Source: Afifella pfennigii DSM 17143
Lineage (GTDB): Bacteria; Pseudomonadota; Alphaproteobacteria; Rhizobiales; Afifellaceae
Direction of reading: 5' to 3'
DNA: 64,000 nucleotides
NCBI RefSeq assembly: GCF_000688515.1
Contig: NZ_JHZK01000010.1
Coordinates: 1-64,000, forward strand
Part shown: piece after piece, positions 7,987 through 15,182 of the stretch
How positions within the stretch are numbered: position 1 is the first letter of the stretch
Layout of the letters: every line of letters begins with the position of its first letter
Made by a program: the position numbers and the translations under genes
Notes under the pieces: model-generated
Seen by the model: only the letters and a program-made list of their open reading frames with translations
Told to the model about the DNA's origin: nothing
Databases searched by the model: none

Positions 7987-8969
7987 GCCGCCCTCCTGTC
8001 GATAGAGGAGACGGTCTCGACGGAGGGCTGCCCGGCGATCTGATCGTCGGTCTGGTCGTCGGGCGGAAGGAAGGAGAGCAGCCAGTCGGCCGCCTTGCTG
8101 GCCTGCGACGCGGCGCGGAAGATTGCGCGATTGTCCTCCCGCATCGTCTCGATCCACGCGCCGATATAGTCGGCGTGGCGCACGGTGGGCTTGATGCCCA
8201 GAGCCGCACAACAGAAAGCGCTTGAAAGCTCGGCGACGCATTCCTCGATAAAATACTTCTTCGAGCCGAAGGAACCGCCGAGATCGCGCGCGAGGCGCGA
8301 GTGATGGCCGCTGGCGTGCGACAGCTCGTGCAGGGCCGTGCGGTGCCAGTTGATCGGCTCGAAGAAGGCGGCCGGAGGCGGCACGACCACATAATCGGGG
8401 ACCGGCATATAGAATGCCTTGTCGCCGCCGATGCGGAAGTCGATGCCGGTGGCCTTGATGAGCGCCTCGACCGTGGGCTCGATCTGGCCGGGCGGCGGTG
8501 GCGGCACGGCGACGGTGACGTCTTCCGGAAGGTTCTCGCATTGCGCCGTATTGAACACGGTGAACCGCTTCAGGAAGGGGATGGCGTGGGCTTCCTCGCC
8601 GGTCTCCTGAGCGCGCTGCTTCTCGCCATCGGGGATGAAGCGGTTGGCATAGACGACCGTGGTGCCGCGCTCGCCCTTGCGGACATTGCCGCCCAGCGAG
8701 AGCGCCTGGTGGAAGGTGAGCCAGCCCTGGCCGGGGAACCCGCGCTCGACCACGGCGCCCCAGAGAAGGAGGATGTTGATGCCGGAATACTGGCGGCCGG
8801 TGGCCGCGTTCTTCGGCAGGCCGAGAAGCGCGCCGGCCTCGGGTGTGCCCCAGGGCTGGGCCCAGGGGACGCGGCCCGCCTCGAGCTCGGCGATGATCTT
8901 GTCGGTGATGTCGTCATAAAGGCTCGTCCGGTCGTTGCCGGTCCGGGCGCTGCGGTCGTGTCTGGCCAT
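7983..8969 (-). CDS. ArdC-like antirestriction protein with zincin-like peptidase domain
   Basis: A 328-residue protein. The N-terminal ArdC domain (about 15-140) includes the conserved WAQPW, the ATGRQYSGIN region and GERGTTVVYANRF. The C-terminal MPTase-like zincin domain carries HELSHASGH (zinc ligands and catalytic Glu) and a downstream EECVAEL glutamate. ArdC of IncW plasmids binds single-stranded DNA and protects incoming DNA from restriction; the family is standard in conjugative elements. The ATG at 8969 is preceded by a structured leader. The stop overlaps the next small gene. Confidence 0.9.
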   Translation of the reverse strand: MARHDRSARTGNDRTSLYDDITDKIIAELEAGRVPWAQPWGTPEAGALLGLPKNAATGRQYSGINILLLWGAVVERGFPGQGWLTFHQALSLGGNVRKGERGTTVVYANRFIPDGEKQRAQETGEEAHAIPFLKRFTVFNTAQCENLPEDVTVAVPPPPPGQIEPTVEALIKATGIDFRIGGDKAFYMPVPDYVVVPPPAAFFEPINWHRTALHELSHASGHHSRLARDLGGSFGSKKYFIEECVAELSSAFCCAALGIKPTVRHADYIGAWIETMREDNRAIFRAASQASKAADWLLSFLPPDDQTDDQIAGQPSVETVSSIDRRAA

Positions 8970-9056
8970 CGGGATTTCTCCGCGACGGGCCTCGGGAGCC
9001 TCTCTCCCGATCCCAGCCCGTCACGGCAAGCCCGGCCTGCCTCTCACTCTAGGGGG
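8970..9056 (-). promoter_or_regulatory. Structured 5' leader of ardC (radC-motif-like)
   Basis: On the minus strand the leader runs GAGAGGCAGG, then a GACGGGC/GCCCGTC outer stem enclosing a TCGGGAG/CTCCCGA hairpin, then the ATG within about 15 bases. It is the third copy of the element seen before parB and strawberry notch. Close spacing to the start codon suggests control of translation initiation, possibly by a shared element-encoded factor. Confidence 0.55.
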
Positions 9057-9135
9057 CGTTGCAGGGTCTCCCCGCAGAAGGGGGTGCGCCGGCAACGTAG
9101 TGCCGGCCAGGGGGAAGGCTTTCCCCCGAAACCAA
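9057..9135 (-). promoter_or_regulatory. GC-rich multi-hairpin block upstream of ardC
   Basis: Three consecutive stems lie here: GGGGGAA/TTCCCCC (9110-9127), GCCGGC/GCCGGC (9088-9107) and CCCC/GGGG (9070-9084). They are packed without coding potential on either strand and abut the radC-like leader. This could be the upstream part of one larger structured leader, or a terminator and attenuator array in front of the ardC operon. Confidence 0.4.
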
Positions 9136-9542
9136 ACCACTGACTAACTGGCGCCCAGGCCCGGCCGGGTCGACCCACCTCCCCTCCTCCGCAACCGGCG
9201 AAGCCGCGGCTCGGACAATCATGGAAACGCCGATGTGGGCAGACCGCTATTTTTACGATGGCGCACGCTATTTCCGCCGCATGATCCACCAGCGCCCACG
9301 AGGCGATGCGACAACGAACGTCGCGCGGCGCTGAAGATCGCGGACCTACCCGCGATTTCGCGTTCACATCGGCACGATTCCGGCCCAGCCTCCGCACGGA
9401 TGGAATGGTCCGTTCAGGGTGCAGCAACGCGCAGCGGCGGAACCGGACAGATCGAAAGGCAGCGTGCGCGAAAGGCTCACCCGCTATCGCGACCGTCCGG
9501 TGCCGCCGTCTCGCTGGGTCGAGATGGGATCAGCGTGGAATC
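9136..9542. other. Intergenic region without a recognised gene
   Basis: About 400 bases between the ardC leader and the PrtN-like gene. Short open frames exist on both strands (for example 9221-9334 plus, 37 codons), but none has a recognisable product or good start signals. The backbone and the right-hand operon diverge from this stretch, so it probably holds both promoters. I could not place -35/-10 boxes with confidence. Confidence 0.4.
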
Positions 9543-9812
9543 GTGAATACAGCCTTCATGCTGATGGCGATGTATTCGGGACGGCCGGTCATTCCGGCCG
9601 AGGATGTGGCGAGGGACTTCTTCGAGCTGTCGACGGAGAAGTTCATCCGCAAGGTGTCATCCGGTCACATCGCCCTCCCCCTCATCCGCATGGAAGCCTC
9701 GCAGAAATGCGCGAAAGGGGTCCATCTCAACGACCTCGCCGCCTATCTGGACAAGCAGCGGGCCGCAGCGCTGAAAGAGTGCGAGCAGCTCAACGGCAAC
9801 GGGCGATCGTAG
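9543..9812 (+). CDS. PrtN-like (pyocin activator family) regulator
   Basis: Starting at a GTG at 9543, the 89-residue protein reads VNTAFMLMAMYSGRPVIPAE, followed by EKFIRKVSSGHIALPLIRME, SQKCAKGVHLNDLAAYLDKQ and a KECEQL ending. This is the full pattern of the pyocin activator PrtN family, which in Pseudomonas activates pyocin genes. In integrative elements small PrtN-like proteins commonly lie near regulatory or integration modules. It is likely a DNA-binding regulator of the element. The start is a GTG in the position where family members begin MNTAF; the ribosome-binding site is weak. Confidence 0.75.
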   Translation: MNTAFMLMAMYSGRPVIPAEDVARDFFELSTEKFIRKVSSGHIALPLIRMEASQKCAKGVHLNDLAAYLDKQRAAALKECEQLNGNGRS

Positions 9813-9907
9813 ATGCCGGCGATTCCGCTTTGCGGCCGGCGGTTGCCCCGATACGCAGGAGCGATCAGCCCGGCCGATTCTCCATTCCTGGCGGAACCTT
9901 CTCACTC

Positions 9908-9937
9908 TCATGAAATCATGGTAAAATGGTTTCATGA
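9908..9937 (+). promoter_or_regulatory. Perfect inverted repeat over the RHH start codon, probable operator
   Basis: TCATGAAA (9908-9915) and its exact complement TTTCATGA (9930-9937) flank a 14-base AT-rich centre, and the right arm contains the ATG of the following gene. Ribbon-helix-helix repressors typically bind such paired arms and repress themselves, so this is a probable autoregulatory site. Confidence 0.6.
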
Positions 9938-10140
9938 AAGCAGGAGACACCGAAACACGCGATCAGGCGGACGAACACCTGCAGATTCAGGTGCCGGCAG
10001 TCACGAGGCACGATCTCGGCATCCGGGCGGCGGAAACGCGCGAGCCCATCCGGGTCATTGTTCTGCGTGCGCTGAAAGCGTATGGCGTGACCGTTCCCGA
10101 AGAGGCGATCTCCGACCGCCGAAAAAGGCGGCGCGCATGA
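9934..10140 (+). CDS. Small ribbon-helix-helix-like regulator
   Basis: A 68-residue protein: an N-terminal beta-strand-like LQIQVPAVTRHDLGIRAAET is followed by a helix (IRVIVLRALKAYGV) and a basic tail. That is the usual layout of a ribbon-helix-helix antitoxin or repressor. No clear ribosome-binding site lies before the ATG at 9934, so translation may be leaderless or inefficient. It overlaps the MazG-like gene by four bases (ATGA). It probably controls the MazG-UDG pair. Confidence 0.6.
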   Translation: MKAGDTETRDQADEHLQIQVPAVTRHDLGIRAAETREPIRVIVLRALKAYGVTVPEEAISDRRKRRRA

Positions 10141-11312
10141 CGGACGAATTTTCTCCGCTTACCCTTCAGGACTACGCCCAGCAGGCGTTGACCACCGACC
10201 AGCGCAGCGACGCCGGCTCCCTGACATTCCCTTTGCTCGGCCTGTTCGGGGAGACGGGCAGCCTGCTCAGCGAGGTCAAGAAGAAGCAGCGTGATCGTGC
10301 TTCCTATCTCGGCTACGCCGGTGCGGTCGTCGAGGAATTGGGCGATGTGCTCTGGTATCTCACGGTGGTCGCGGCTCGAAGCGGCCTGTCTCTCGATGAC
10401 ATCGTGAGGAATTTGGGATCGGAGCACCCCAGCCCGCAGTCTGCACCCGACAGCACGCCTACCTTTGCCTCCTTGCAACCTGCGATCATGCAGCGTGGTG
10501 CCGACCCTACCCCTGCCTTCGAGAAGACCCTGCTCCAGCTCGCAGGCGAAGTCGGCATGCTCCTGAGTGAGCACGAAGCCGTTCGTCTGGCGTCCGACCA
10601 GGCCGCGCTAACGGCCCGGCTTACTGCGATCATGCGGAACTTGATCCAGGCCGCAAACGACGCCGGCGTGACGCTGGAGGCGGCCGCGGTCAAGAATCTG
10701 AGCAAGATCTTCGATCGCTGGCCGCGCGAACGTATCTACCCGGCACCGCTCGACGAGTCGGCCGAGCCGGATGAACAATTGCCGCGCGATCTCTATGTCG
10801 ATGTCTTCGAGCGCAAGGTCGGTGGCCGGACTTATGTGTTTCAGCGTTGCAATGGCGTCAACATCGGCGACCGGCTGACCGACAACGCCATGACCGCGGA
10901 TGACTACCGTTTCCACGATGTCTTCCACTACGCCTATGTGGCGGTGCTGTCGTGGTCGCCGGTCATCCGCGCCCTCTTCCGGCTCAAGCGCAAGAGCGCT
11001 CCGAAGGTTGACGAGGCGCAAGACGGGGCGCGGGCCACCCTCATTGAAGAAGGCGTCGCGACCTGGGTTTTCGGGCAGGCGGTCAAGCTGGATTTCTTCG
11101 CCAACGTGAAGCCTGGCGAGTTGCCGTTCGACATGCTGAAGCACGTTCGCCAGTTCGTCGCCGGCTACGAGGCCGAGCAAATCCCGCTGTGGCTATGGGA
11201 AGAGGCGATTCTGCAGGGCTACGCCGCCTTCCGGTTCCTGCGCGAGCACCGGCGCGGCCGCCTTCACATCGACATGCACAATCGCCGCCTTACAATCGAG
11301 ACTTTACCTTGA
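10137..11312 (+). CDS. MazG-like nucleoside triphosphate pyrophosphohydrolase, two-part protein
   Basis: A 391-residue protein. The first ~95 residues are an all-alpha NTP pyrophosphohydrolase (MazG) domain with the metal-binding patterns FGETGSLLSEVKKK and EELGDVLWYL. A second, weaker copy lies at about 130-195 (LAGEVGMLLSEHEA). The C-terminal half (about 215-391) has a conserved RFHDVFHYAYV core, as in MazG-associated C-terminal domains. Such enzymes hydrolyse (d)NTPs to monophosphates. Start codon overlaps the RHH stop, and the stop overlaps the next gene. The coupling suggests control of the nucleotide pool or removal of non-canonical dNTPs. Confidence 0.75.
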   Translation: MTDEFSPLTLQDYAQQALTTDQRSDAGSLTFPLLGLFGETGSLLSEVKKKQRDRASYLGYAGAVVEELGDVLWYLTVVAARSGLSLDDIVRNLGSEHPSPQSAPDSTPTFASLQPAIMQRGADPTPAFEKTLLQLAGEVGMLLSEHEAVRLASDQAALTARLTAIMRNLIQAANDAGVTLEAAAVKNLSKIFDRWPRERIYPAPLDESAEPDEQLPRDLYVDVFERKVGGRTYVFQRCNGVNIGDRLTDNAMTADDYRFHDVFHYAYVAVLSWSPVIRALFRLKRKSAPKVDEAQDGARATLIEEGVATWVFGQAVKLDFFANVKPGELPFDMLKHVRQFVAGYEAEQIPLWLWEEAILQGYAAFRFLREHRRGRLHIDMHNRRLTIETLP

Positions 11313-12016
11313 AAACACCGCGATCCTTTGCCGAAGCCCTTGCCCGGACCCGCTTGCCGTCGGTCTTCAACCCCTACTCCGACTGCTGCCCAGACCATGA
11401 CCGGGCGGATGCCGCGCGCGTGAGGCGGCGCAATCTCGTGCGGTGCCTGGATGCGGCCCTGGCCGAGCACGTCGATACGATCTGGATCGCGCGGGATCTC
11501 GGTTATCGGGGAGGACGCAGGACGGGCGTGCCGCTGACCGACGAAGTTCATCTGGATCATGCCGCCGCGCTCATGGGCGGCATAGAACTGGATCGCGCGA
11601 CACGCGGTCCGGCGGTTGCGGAGCGGACAGCCGCGGTGGTCTGGAGAGTCCTGTCCCGTATCGGCGAGCCCGCCGTGCTATGGAACATATTCCCCCTGCA
11701 CCCGCACGAACCCGCCGACCCCTTTTCAAATCGCTGCCACACACGGTCCGAGCGCGAGGCGACATGGCCGCTGCTCACCGCCCTCATCGACATGATCCAG
11801 CCCCGCAGGATCGTGGCGATCGGACGGGATGCCGGCATGGCTCTGACCGGCCTGGACATCACGGTCGAAGTCGTCCGGCATCCAAGCTACGGAGGCCAGG
11901 CCGAGTTCATCGCCGGCGTTCATCGAATCTATGGCGTGCCGGACGACGATGGCCGTGAGGGGACCGGAGAGCTTCCCTTCGCGGCCGCTCACGCCGCAAG
12001 CGGGGCCGCTGCCTGA
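11309..12016 (+). CDS. Uracil-DNA-glycosylase-like protein
   Basis: Begins at a TTG (11309-11311) overlapping the MazG stop and encodes 235 residues. Features fit the uracil-DNA glycosylase fold: an N-terminal NPYSDCCPDHD, an IARDLGYRGGRRTGVPLTDE strand-loop, WNIFPLHPH in the middle, and a VVRHPSYGG motif near the end (the HPS box of UDG-like families). A close subfamily cannot be assigned. It may remove uracil from DNA, or sense it. Its 3' end overlaps the TS-like gene on the other strand by 28 bases. Confidence 0.7.
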   Translation: MKTPRSFAEALARTRLPSVFNPYSDCCPDHDRADAARVRRRNLVRCLDAALAEHVDTIWIARDLGYRGGRRTGVPLTDEVHLDHAAALMGGIELDRATRGPAVAERTAAVVWRVLSRIGEPAVLWNIFPLHPHEPADPFSNRCHTRSEREATWPLLTALIDMIQPRRIVAIGRDAGMALTGLDITVEVVRHPSYGGQAEFIAGVHRIYGVPDDDGREGTGELPFAAAHAASGAAA

Positions 12017-12771
12017 TCGAAGCTGGCGATCAACTGACCGATCTCGGCGCGGGTTGCCGCCTTTCCGTTGCGCTTCGGCTGGTCAATCTCCGCATGGGTG
12101 GAAATGACGGTGAGCGCGCCGACCTTGAGGCCGGCTTCGCCTGCGACGAAGTCCATCAGGCGGCCGAGGCCGACCAGGTTTCCCAGCAGTTTCTCGACGT
12201 AGAAATGATTGCGGTACATGACCGTCAAGGTCAGCGTCTTCTCCGGGCCGGGTACGACTTTGAAGCTCATGAAGCTGAGGCATTGCCCGCCATAGGGCGA
12301 GTTATCGACATCCCTGCCTGGATCGAACAGCGAAAGCTCGAACTTGTTCAGAGCACTCACATTGTCGTCGCGCAACCGCTGGACGATGTTCCAAAGCTGA
12401 TTGGGCGGCTCTCCCGAGAGCGTGGGATACTGGATCATGCGCTCGAAATAGTAGCCGGACCAGCGCTCGGTGCGGCGCACCTTCTTCAGAACCGTGTCGA
12501 GGAATACGCTGAAAAATTCGGGGGCGCCATAGCGACGATAGAGACCGGCGGGAAAGATCGTATTCGCAACCGTTTCGACTGACTTGTCGTAGCCGGAGAG
12601 AAATTCATCAACGACGGCGATCCGGGGATCGGCGAGTGTCGCGTTGGCAACCGGATCGGCCACGTCGATGATGACGTTGTACGCGGCATGGCCCGGCTGG
12701 CCATCAACGAGGCGGACGGCTTCTCGCCACGCCCTTGCGCAATCAGGCTGTGACGGAACGGGCAGATACAT
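11989..12771 (-). CDS. Divergent thymidylate-synthase-like protein
   Basis: A 260-residue protein. The core aligns by eye with thymidylate synthase: NQLWNIVQRLRDDNVSALNK, GGQCLSFMSFKV with a Cys at 164 in the place of the catalytic PCH motif, YRNHFY in place of the YQRSXD motif, LGRLMDFVAGEAGLKVGAL for the helix and loop that follow, and THAEID near the HXYXNH site. The nucleophile and several backbone features are kept, but the Pro and His of PCH and the Asn of the PFN motif are changed, so it is unlikely to be a normal dUMP methylase. It is the last gene of the XRE-ImmA operon, overlapping the C1 peptidase gene by 29 bases. Confidence 0.7.
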   Translation of the reverse strand: MYLPVPSQPDCARAWREAVRLVDGQPGHAAYNVIIDVADPVANATLADPRIAVVDEFLSGYDKSVETVANTIFPAGLYRRYGAPEFFSVFLDTVLKKVRRTERWSGYYFERMIQYPTLSGEPPNQLWNIVQRLRDDNVSALNKFELSLFDPGRDVDNSPYGGQCLSFMSFKVVPGPEKTLTLTVMYRNHFYVEKLLGNLVGLGRLMDFVAGEAGLKVGALTVISTHAEIDQPKRNGKAATRAEIGQLIASFDQAAAPLAA

Positions 12772-13429
12772 CGACCTCCTCCAGGAGCGTTGCGGCCGCG
12801 TAGATGCGCGGGCCTAGAAAGCGCTCGGTAAGCCAGCCGTAGCCGGCATCACCCCAGTTCGTGCCCCAACTGTTGCGCACCAGAATGGCACGATGTTCGC
12901 CGACGACGCCGTGACCGACCGCGATAACCGCGTGACGTCGATCAGGTTCGGGCAATTCCTCGGGTCCGGCATCGACGATGCCTTGCGGGTTTCGCAGATA
13001 GAAAGCGCGCGACAACATCAGCAGGACGATCAAAGGTCGGCCTTGATCCAGTTCCTGAATCACGCAGTCGATCGCGTGGCTGGCCGGTCCGCCGTTGCGG
13101 CCGAAGAGCTGCCCGACCTCGCTAGGTGGCATCCACGATGCGGCGTCTGCGGGCGTCGCGGCCAGATAGGGCCAGCCGCTCTCCTTGGGTTGACCGTCCT
13201 CACGCAGCGTTTCCAGCATGGACGAGAGGAGAGCGCCCGCGTCTGGCGGCCGACCGGCACGCCGTTGCGCATGATAGAAGGCGTATTCGCAGGACAAGGG
13301 TGCCCAGCCGGCACGCAGCGCCGCGTGGGCGTCGCTTGCCGCGAAAGCAAGGCAGGTCGGACGCGCGCCCTGATCGCGTGCCAGTCCGAACGAAGTCCGA
13401 AGATCGACAGAAACAGCGATTGTGCTCAT
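12743..13429 (-). CDS. Papain-like (C1 family) cysteine peptidase
   Basis: A 228-residue cytoplasmic-looking protein with all four catalytic features of a C1A peptidase: oxyanion Gln20 and nucleophile Cys26 (DQGARPTCLAFA), His166 (RRHAVIAVGHG) and Asn186 in RNSWGTNWGDAGYGWL. No signal peptide or propeptide is visible, so activity would need to be restrained by a separate inhibitor. Its start overlaps the stop of the ImmA-chagasin gene by four bases (ATGA). The adjacent gene carries a chagasin-like inhibitor domain, a known inhibitor type for this family. Confidence 0.9.
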   Translation of the reverse strand: MSTIAVSVDLRTSFGLARDQGARPTCLAFAASDAHAALRAGWAPLSCEYAFYHAQRRAGRPPDAGALLSSMLETLREDGQPKESGWPYLAATPADAASWMPPSEVGQLFGRNGGPASHAIDCVIQELDQGRPLIVLLMLSRAFYLRNPQGIVDAGPEELPEPDRRHAVIAVGHGVVGEHRAILVRNSWGTNWGDAGYGWLTERFLGPRIYAAATLLEEVDVSARSVTA

Positions 13430-14439
13430 GCGGCCTCAAGCAGCCTCCGCCGCTCGGCACGGGAAAGACCTTCCTGCTCAGGGCCGGTCAGGTCGACGTC
13501 GACAACAAGCGTGCTGAGAGGCGGGTCAGGCTCCCAGGGCCTGCGCTCGTCGATTTCCAGACGACCTCGATAAGTCTCCGGCGGCGCGGCCGTCACGCGA
13601 CGAATCACAGAGCCGCCGACACCTTCCGCGTCGATCGCCTGAAGATCGTCCCGCACAATCGCGAATCCGCTCTCTTTGAGCTGGTCGATGTCCCAGAGGT
13701 AGCCGCCGCCGCTATGCTCCTCGAGCCGCAGAACGAACAGATCGTTGCGGCTACCGTCGATCCGCGATCCGGCGTCCCGCTTTGTCAGCAGCCAGACGTC
13801 ACCGCGATAGTCTTGCGGACGATAGGCTTCGAGCAACGCTACCTTCAGTTCCCGCGGCTGGGTCTGAAGAAGCTCACGAGCCTGGGCGGCTGTGATGAAT
13901 CCATGACGCGCGAGTGTCCAGCAGGTCGCCTCGTAGCTCGTCCCGATGCGCAAGGAGAGCTGATAAACCACATTTGGTCGCCTGAAATCGGCCACGGTCC
14001 AGCCCTGGCGTGCCGTATGCCACGCGATCAACCAGCGCGGCATCGTGAACTCAACCGCGAAGGCGTTGGCCTCGACCTCTTGGAAATCTCCCCCTGGCGG
14101 CGCCTGCAACGGCATCCTTCGAAGGATGTTTTCGTCATCAAGACTCGGCTGATGCCGCATGCGGTAATGTCCGAGTTCATGCGCGGCGGTGAAGCGCTGG
14201 ATGCTCATCGGCCGTTGCGTCGTGACGAGCACGCCGGGCTGGGGATCGCTCAGATACGCGCCGAGGAGCCCCTGAAGCGGGCGCACGAGCAACGGCAAGT
14301 CGAGTGTATGGATGGCCGCGAAGACATCGACGTTCCCGCCTGCTCCCTCGATCTGGCGGCGCAGGTCGAGTTCCTGATGCAACCGCGTCGCGGCCATCGT
14401 GCCGGCGCGGACCGCGCTCGGATAATCCGCGGAAACCAT
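13426..14439 (-). CDS. ImmA/IrrE metallopeptidase fused to a chagasin-like (I42) inhibitor domain
   Basis: A 337-residue protein. The N-terminal half is an M78 (ImmA/IrrE) zinc peptidase with HELGH (87-91) and a downstream EVEANAFAVEFTMP giving the third ligand (Glu123). The C-terminal part (about 228-320) matches the chagasin inhibitor family by all three inhibitory loops: HSGGGYLW (242-249, the NPTTGYXW loop), GVGG (273-276) and RPW (300-302). Chagasins block C1 peptidases such as the one encoded next door. ImmA proteins usually cleave XRE repressors; the XRE gene lies 3 bases upstream. The fusion suggests that one polypeptide restrains the peptidase and also controls the repressor. Confidence 0.9.
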   Translation of the reverse strand: MVSADYPSAVRAGTMAATRLHQELDLRRQIEGAGGNVDVFAAIHTLDLPLLVRPLQGLLGAYLSDPQPGVLVTTQRPMSIQRFTAAHELGHYRMRHQPSLDDENILRRMPLQAPPGGDFQEVEANAFAVEFTMPRWLIAWHTARQGWTVADFRRPNVVYQLSLRIGTSYEATCWTLARHGFITAAQARELLQTQPRELKVALLEAYRPQDYRGDVWLLTKRDAGSRIDGSRNDLFVLRLEEHSGGGYLWDIDQLKESGFAIVRDDLQAIDAEGVGGSVIRRVTAAPPETYRGRLEIDERRPWEPDPPLSTLVVDVDLTGPEQEGLSRAERRRLLEAA

Positions 14440-14442
14440 TTA

Positions 14443-14814
14443 TCAGCCTCGCGGAGCGCGCGATCTGGCGCGAAGATATTCGGCGAAACGCCCAAGCTCG
14501 GTGCGGTCCTGCTCGGAGAGATCGGCCGCCTGACGCGCCAGGTGGGCAACGTCGATAGGCAATCCTGCGGCGGCATCCTCTCCGGTGAAGTAGCCCACTG
14601 GCTGACGATAAAGCTTGGCAAGGCGGGCAAGCTCGATCGCTTCTACGCGGCGCTGGCCGTTCTCGATGTCAGTCAGAGCCGTGCGCGGAATCTTCAGATA
14701 GGTCGCGACCTCCTCCTGCTTCAGACCGAGATACTTGCGGGCGTCCCGCAGCCGATCACCCAGAAGGCGTCGCGCCTCGTCATCATTCTCATGTTGAAGT
14801 GCGAGTTCGGTCAT
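14443..14814 (-). CDS. XRE-family repressor
   Basis: A 123-residue protein with a helix-turn-helix (LGDRLRDARKYLGLKQEEVA through TYLKIPRTALTDIENGQRRV) followed by a C-terminal linker region that would be the target for a partner ImmA peptidase. The ATG at 14814 overlaps the stop of the upstream gene (ATGA), so the 9-residue extension is rejected. It is very probably the autorepressor of the operon through the palindrome at 15189-15207. Confidence 0.85.
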   Translation of the reverse strand: MTELALQHENDDEARRLLGDRLRDARKYLGLKQEEVATYLKIPRTALTDIENGQRRVEAIELARLAKLYRQPVGYFTGEDAAAGLPIDVAHLARQAADLSEQDRTELGRFAEYLRARSRAPRG

Positions 14815-15155
14815 GGCTTTGCTCCTTTTTTCTTCGTCCACTCTTTCTCCAGGCGGGGCAACAGATGCTCAAGCGCGCCGTCCACCGAGCCATAGCCACC
14901 AGCACGGACGAGGTTTTGGGGCAGTTCAAAGCCGACGATCGGTTCCACGGCGCAGAGGATCGAGACCGCCACCAGCGAGTCGACCTGAACCGCCGCCTTC
15001 GCTACCTCCGCCGGAGTGGGTGGCAGCGCCACTCCCCTGATCGAAGCCTCGACCTTTACGGCCTCGATCAACTCATCGCGCAACTTGGCCTCGACAGCCG
15101 CCTTGGGAAATGGCGCTGTCTTGACGGGGGGTGGAAGAATCGTAGTGGCGACCAT
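14811..15155 (-). CDS. Small protein with carrier-protein-like C-terminal half, first gene of the operon
   Basis: A 114-residue protein. Residues 58-105 (VDSLVAVSILCAVE, then IVGFELPQNLVRAG and GALEHLLPRLEKEW) resemble the helix II-III region of an acyl carrier protein, including the D-S-L triplet whose Ser (residue 60) would carry phosphopantetheine. The N-terminal half is short for a full carrier fold, so the similarity may be coincidental. It is the first gene after the promoter and overlaps the XRE start codon by four bases. Confidence 0.55.
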   Translation of the reverse strand: MVATTILPPPVKTAPFPKAAVEAKLRDELIEAVKVEASIRGVALPPTPAEVAKAAVQVDSLVAVSILCAVEPIVGFELPQNLVRAGGYGSVDGALEHLLPRLEKEWTKKKGAKP

Positions 15156-15182
15156 AGCTGTGTCTTTCTCGGACTAACAGCC

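Noticed and set aside
5373-8225. A 950-codon open frame on the plus strand
   Set aside because: It is antisense to the parB- and ardC-like genes; such long frames are a by-product of high GC. No domains and a low-complexity composition.
9044-9427. A minus-strand frame of 127 codons upstream of ardC
   Set aside because: Overlaps the structured leader and has no family similarity or credible ribosome-binding site.
11989-12771. Gene as normal thymidylate synthase ThyA
   Set aside because: The PCH and PFN motifs are not conserved and it lies in a regulatory operon, so a thyA label would mislead.
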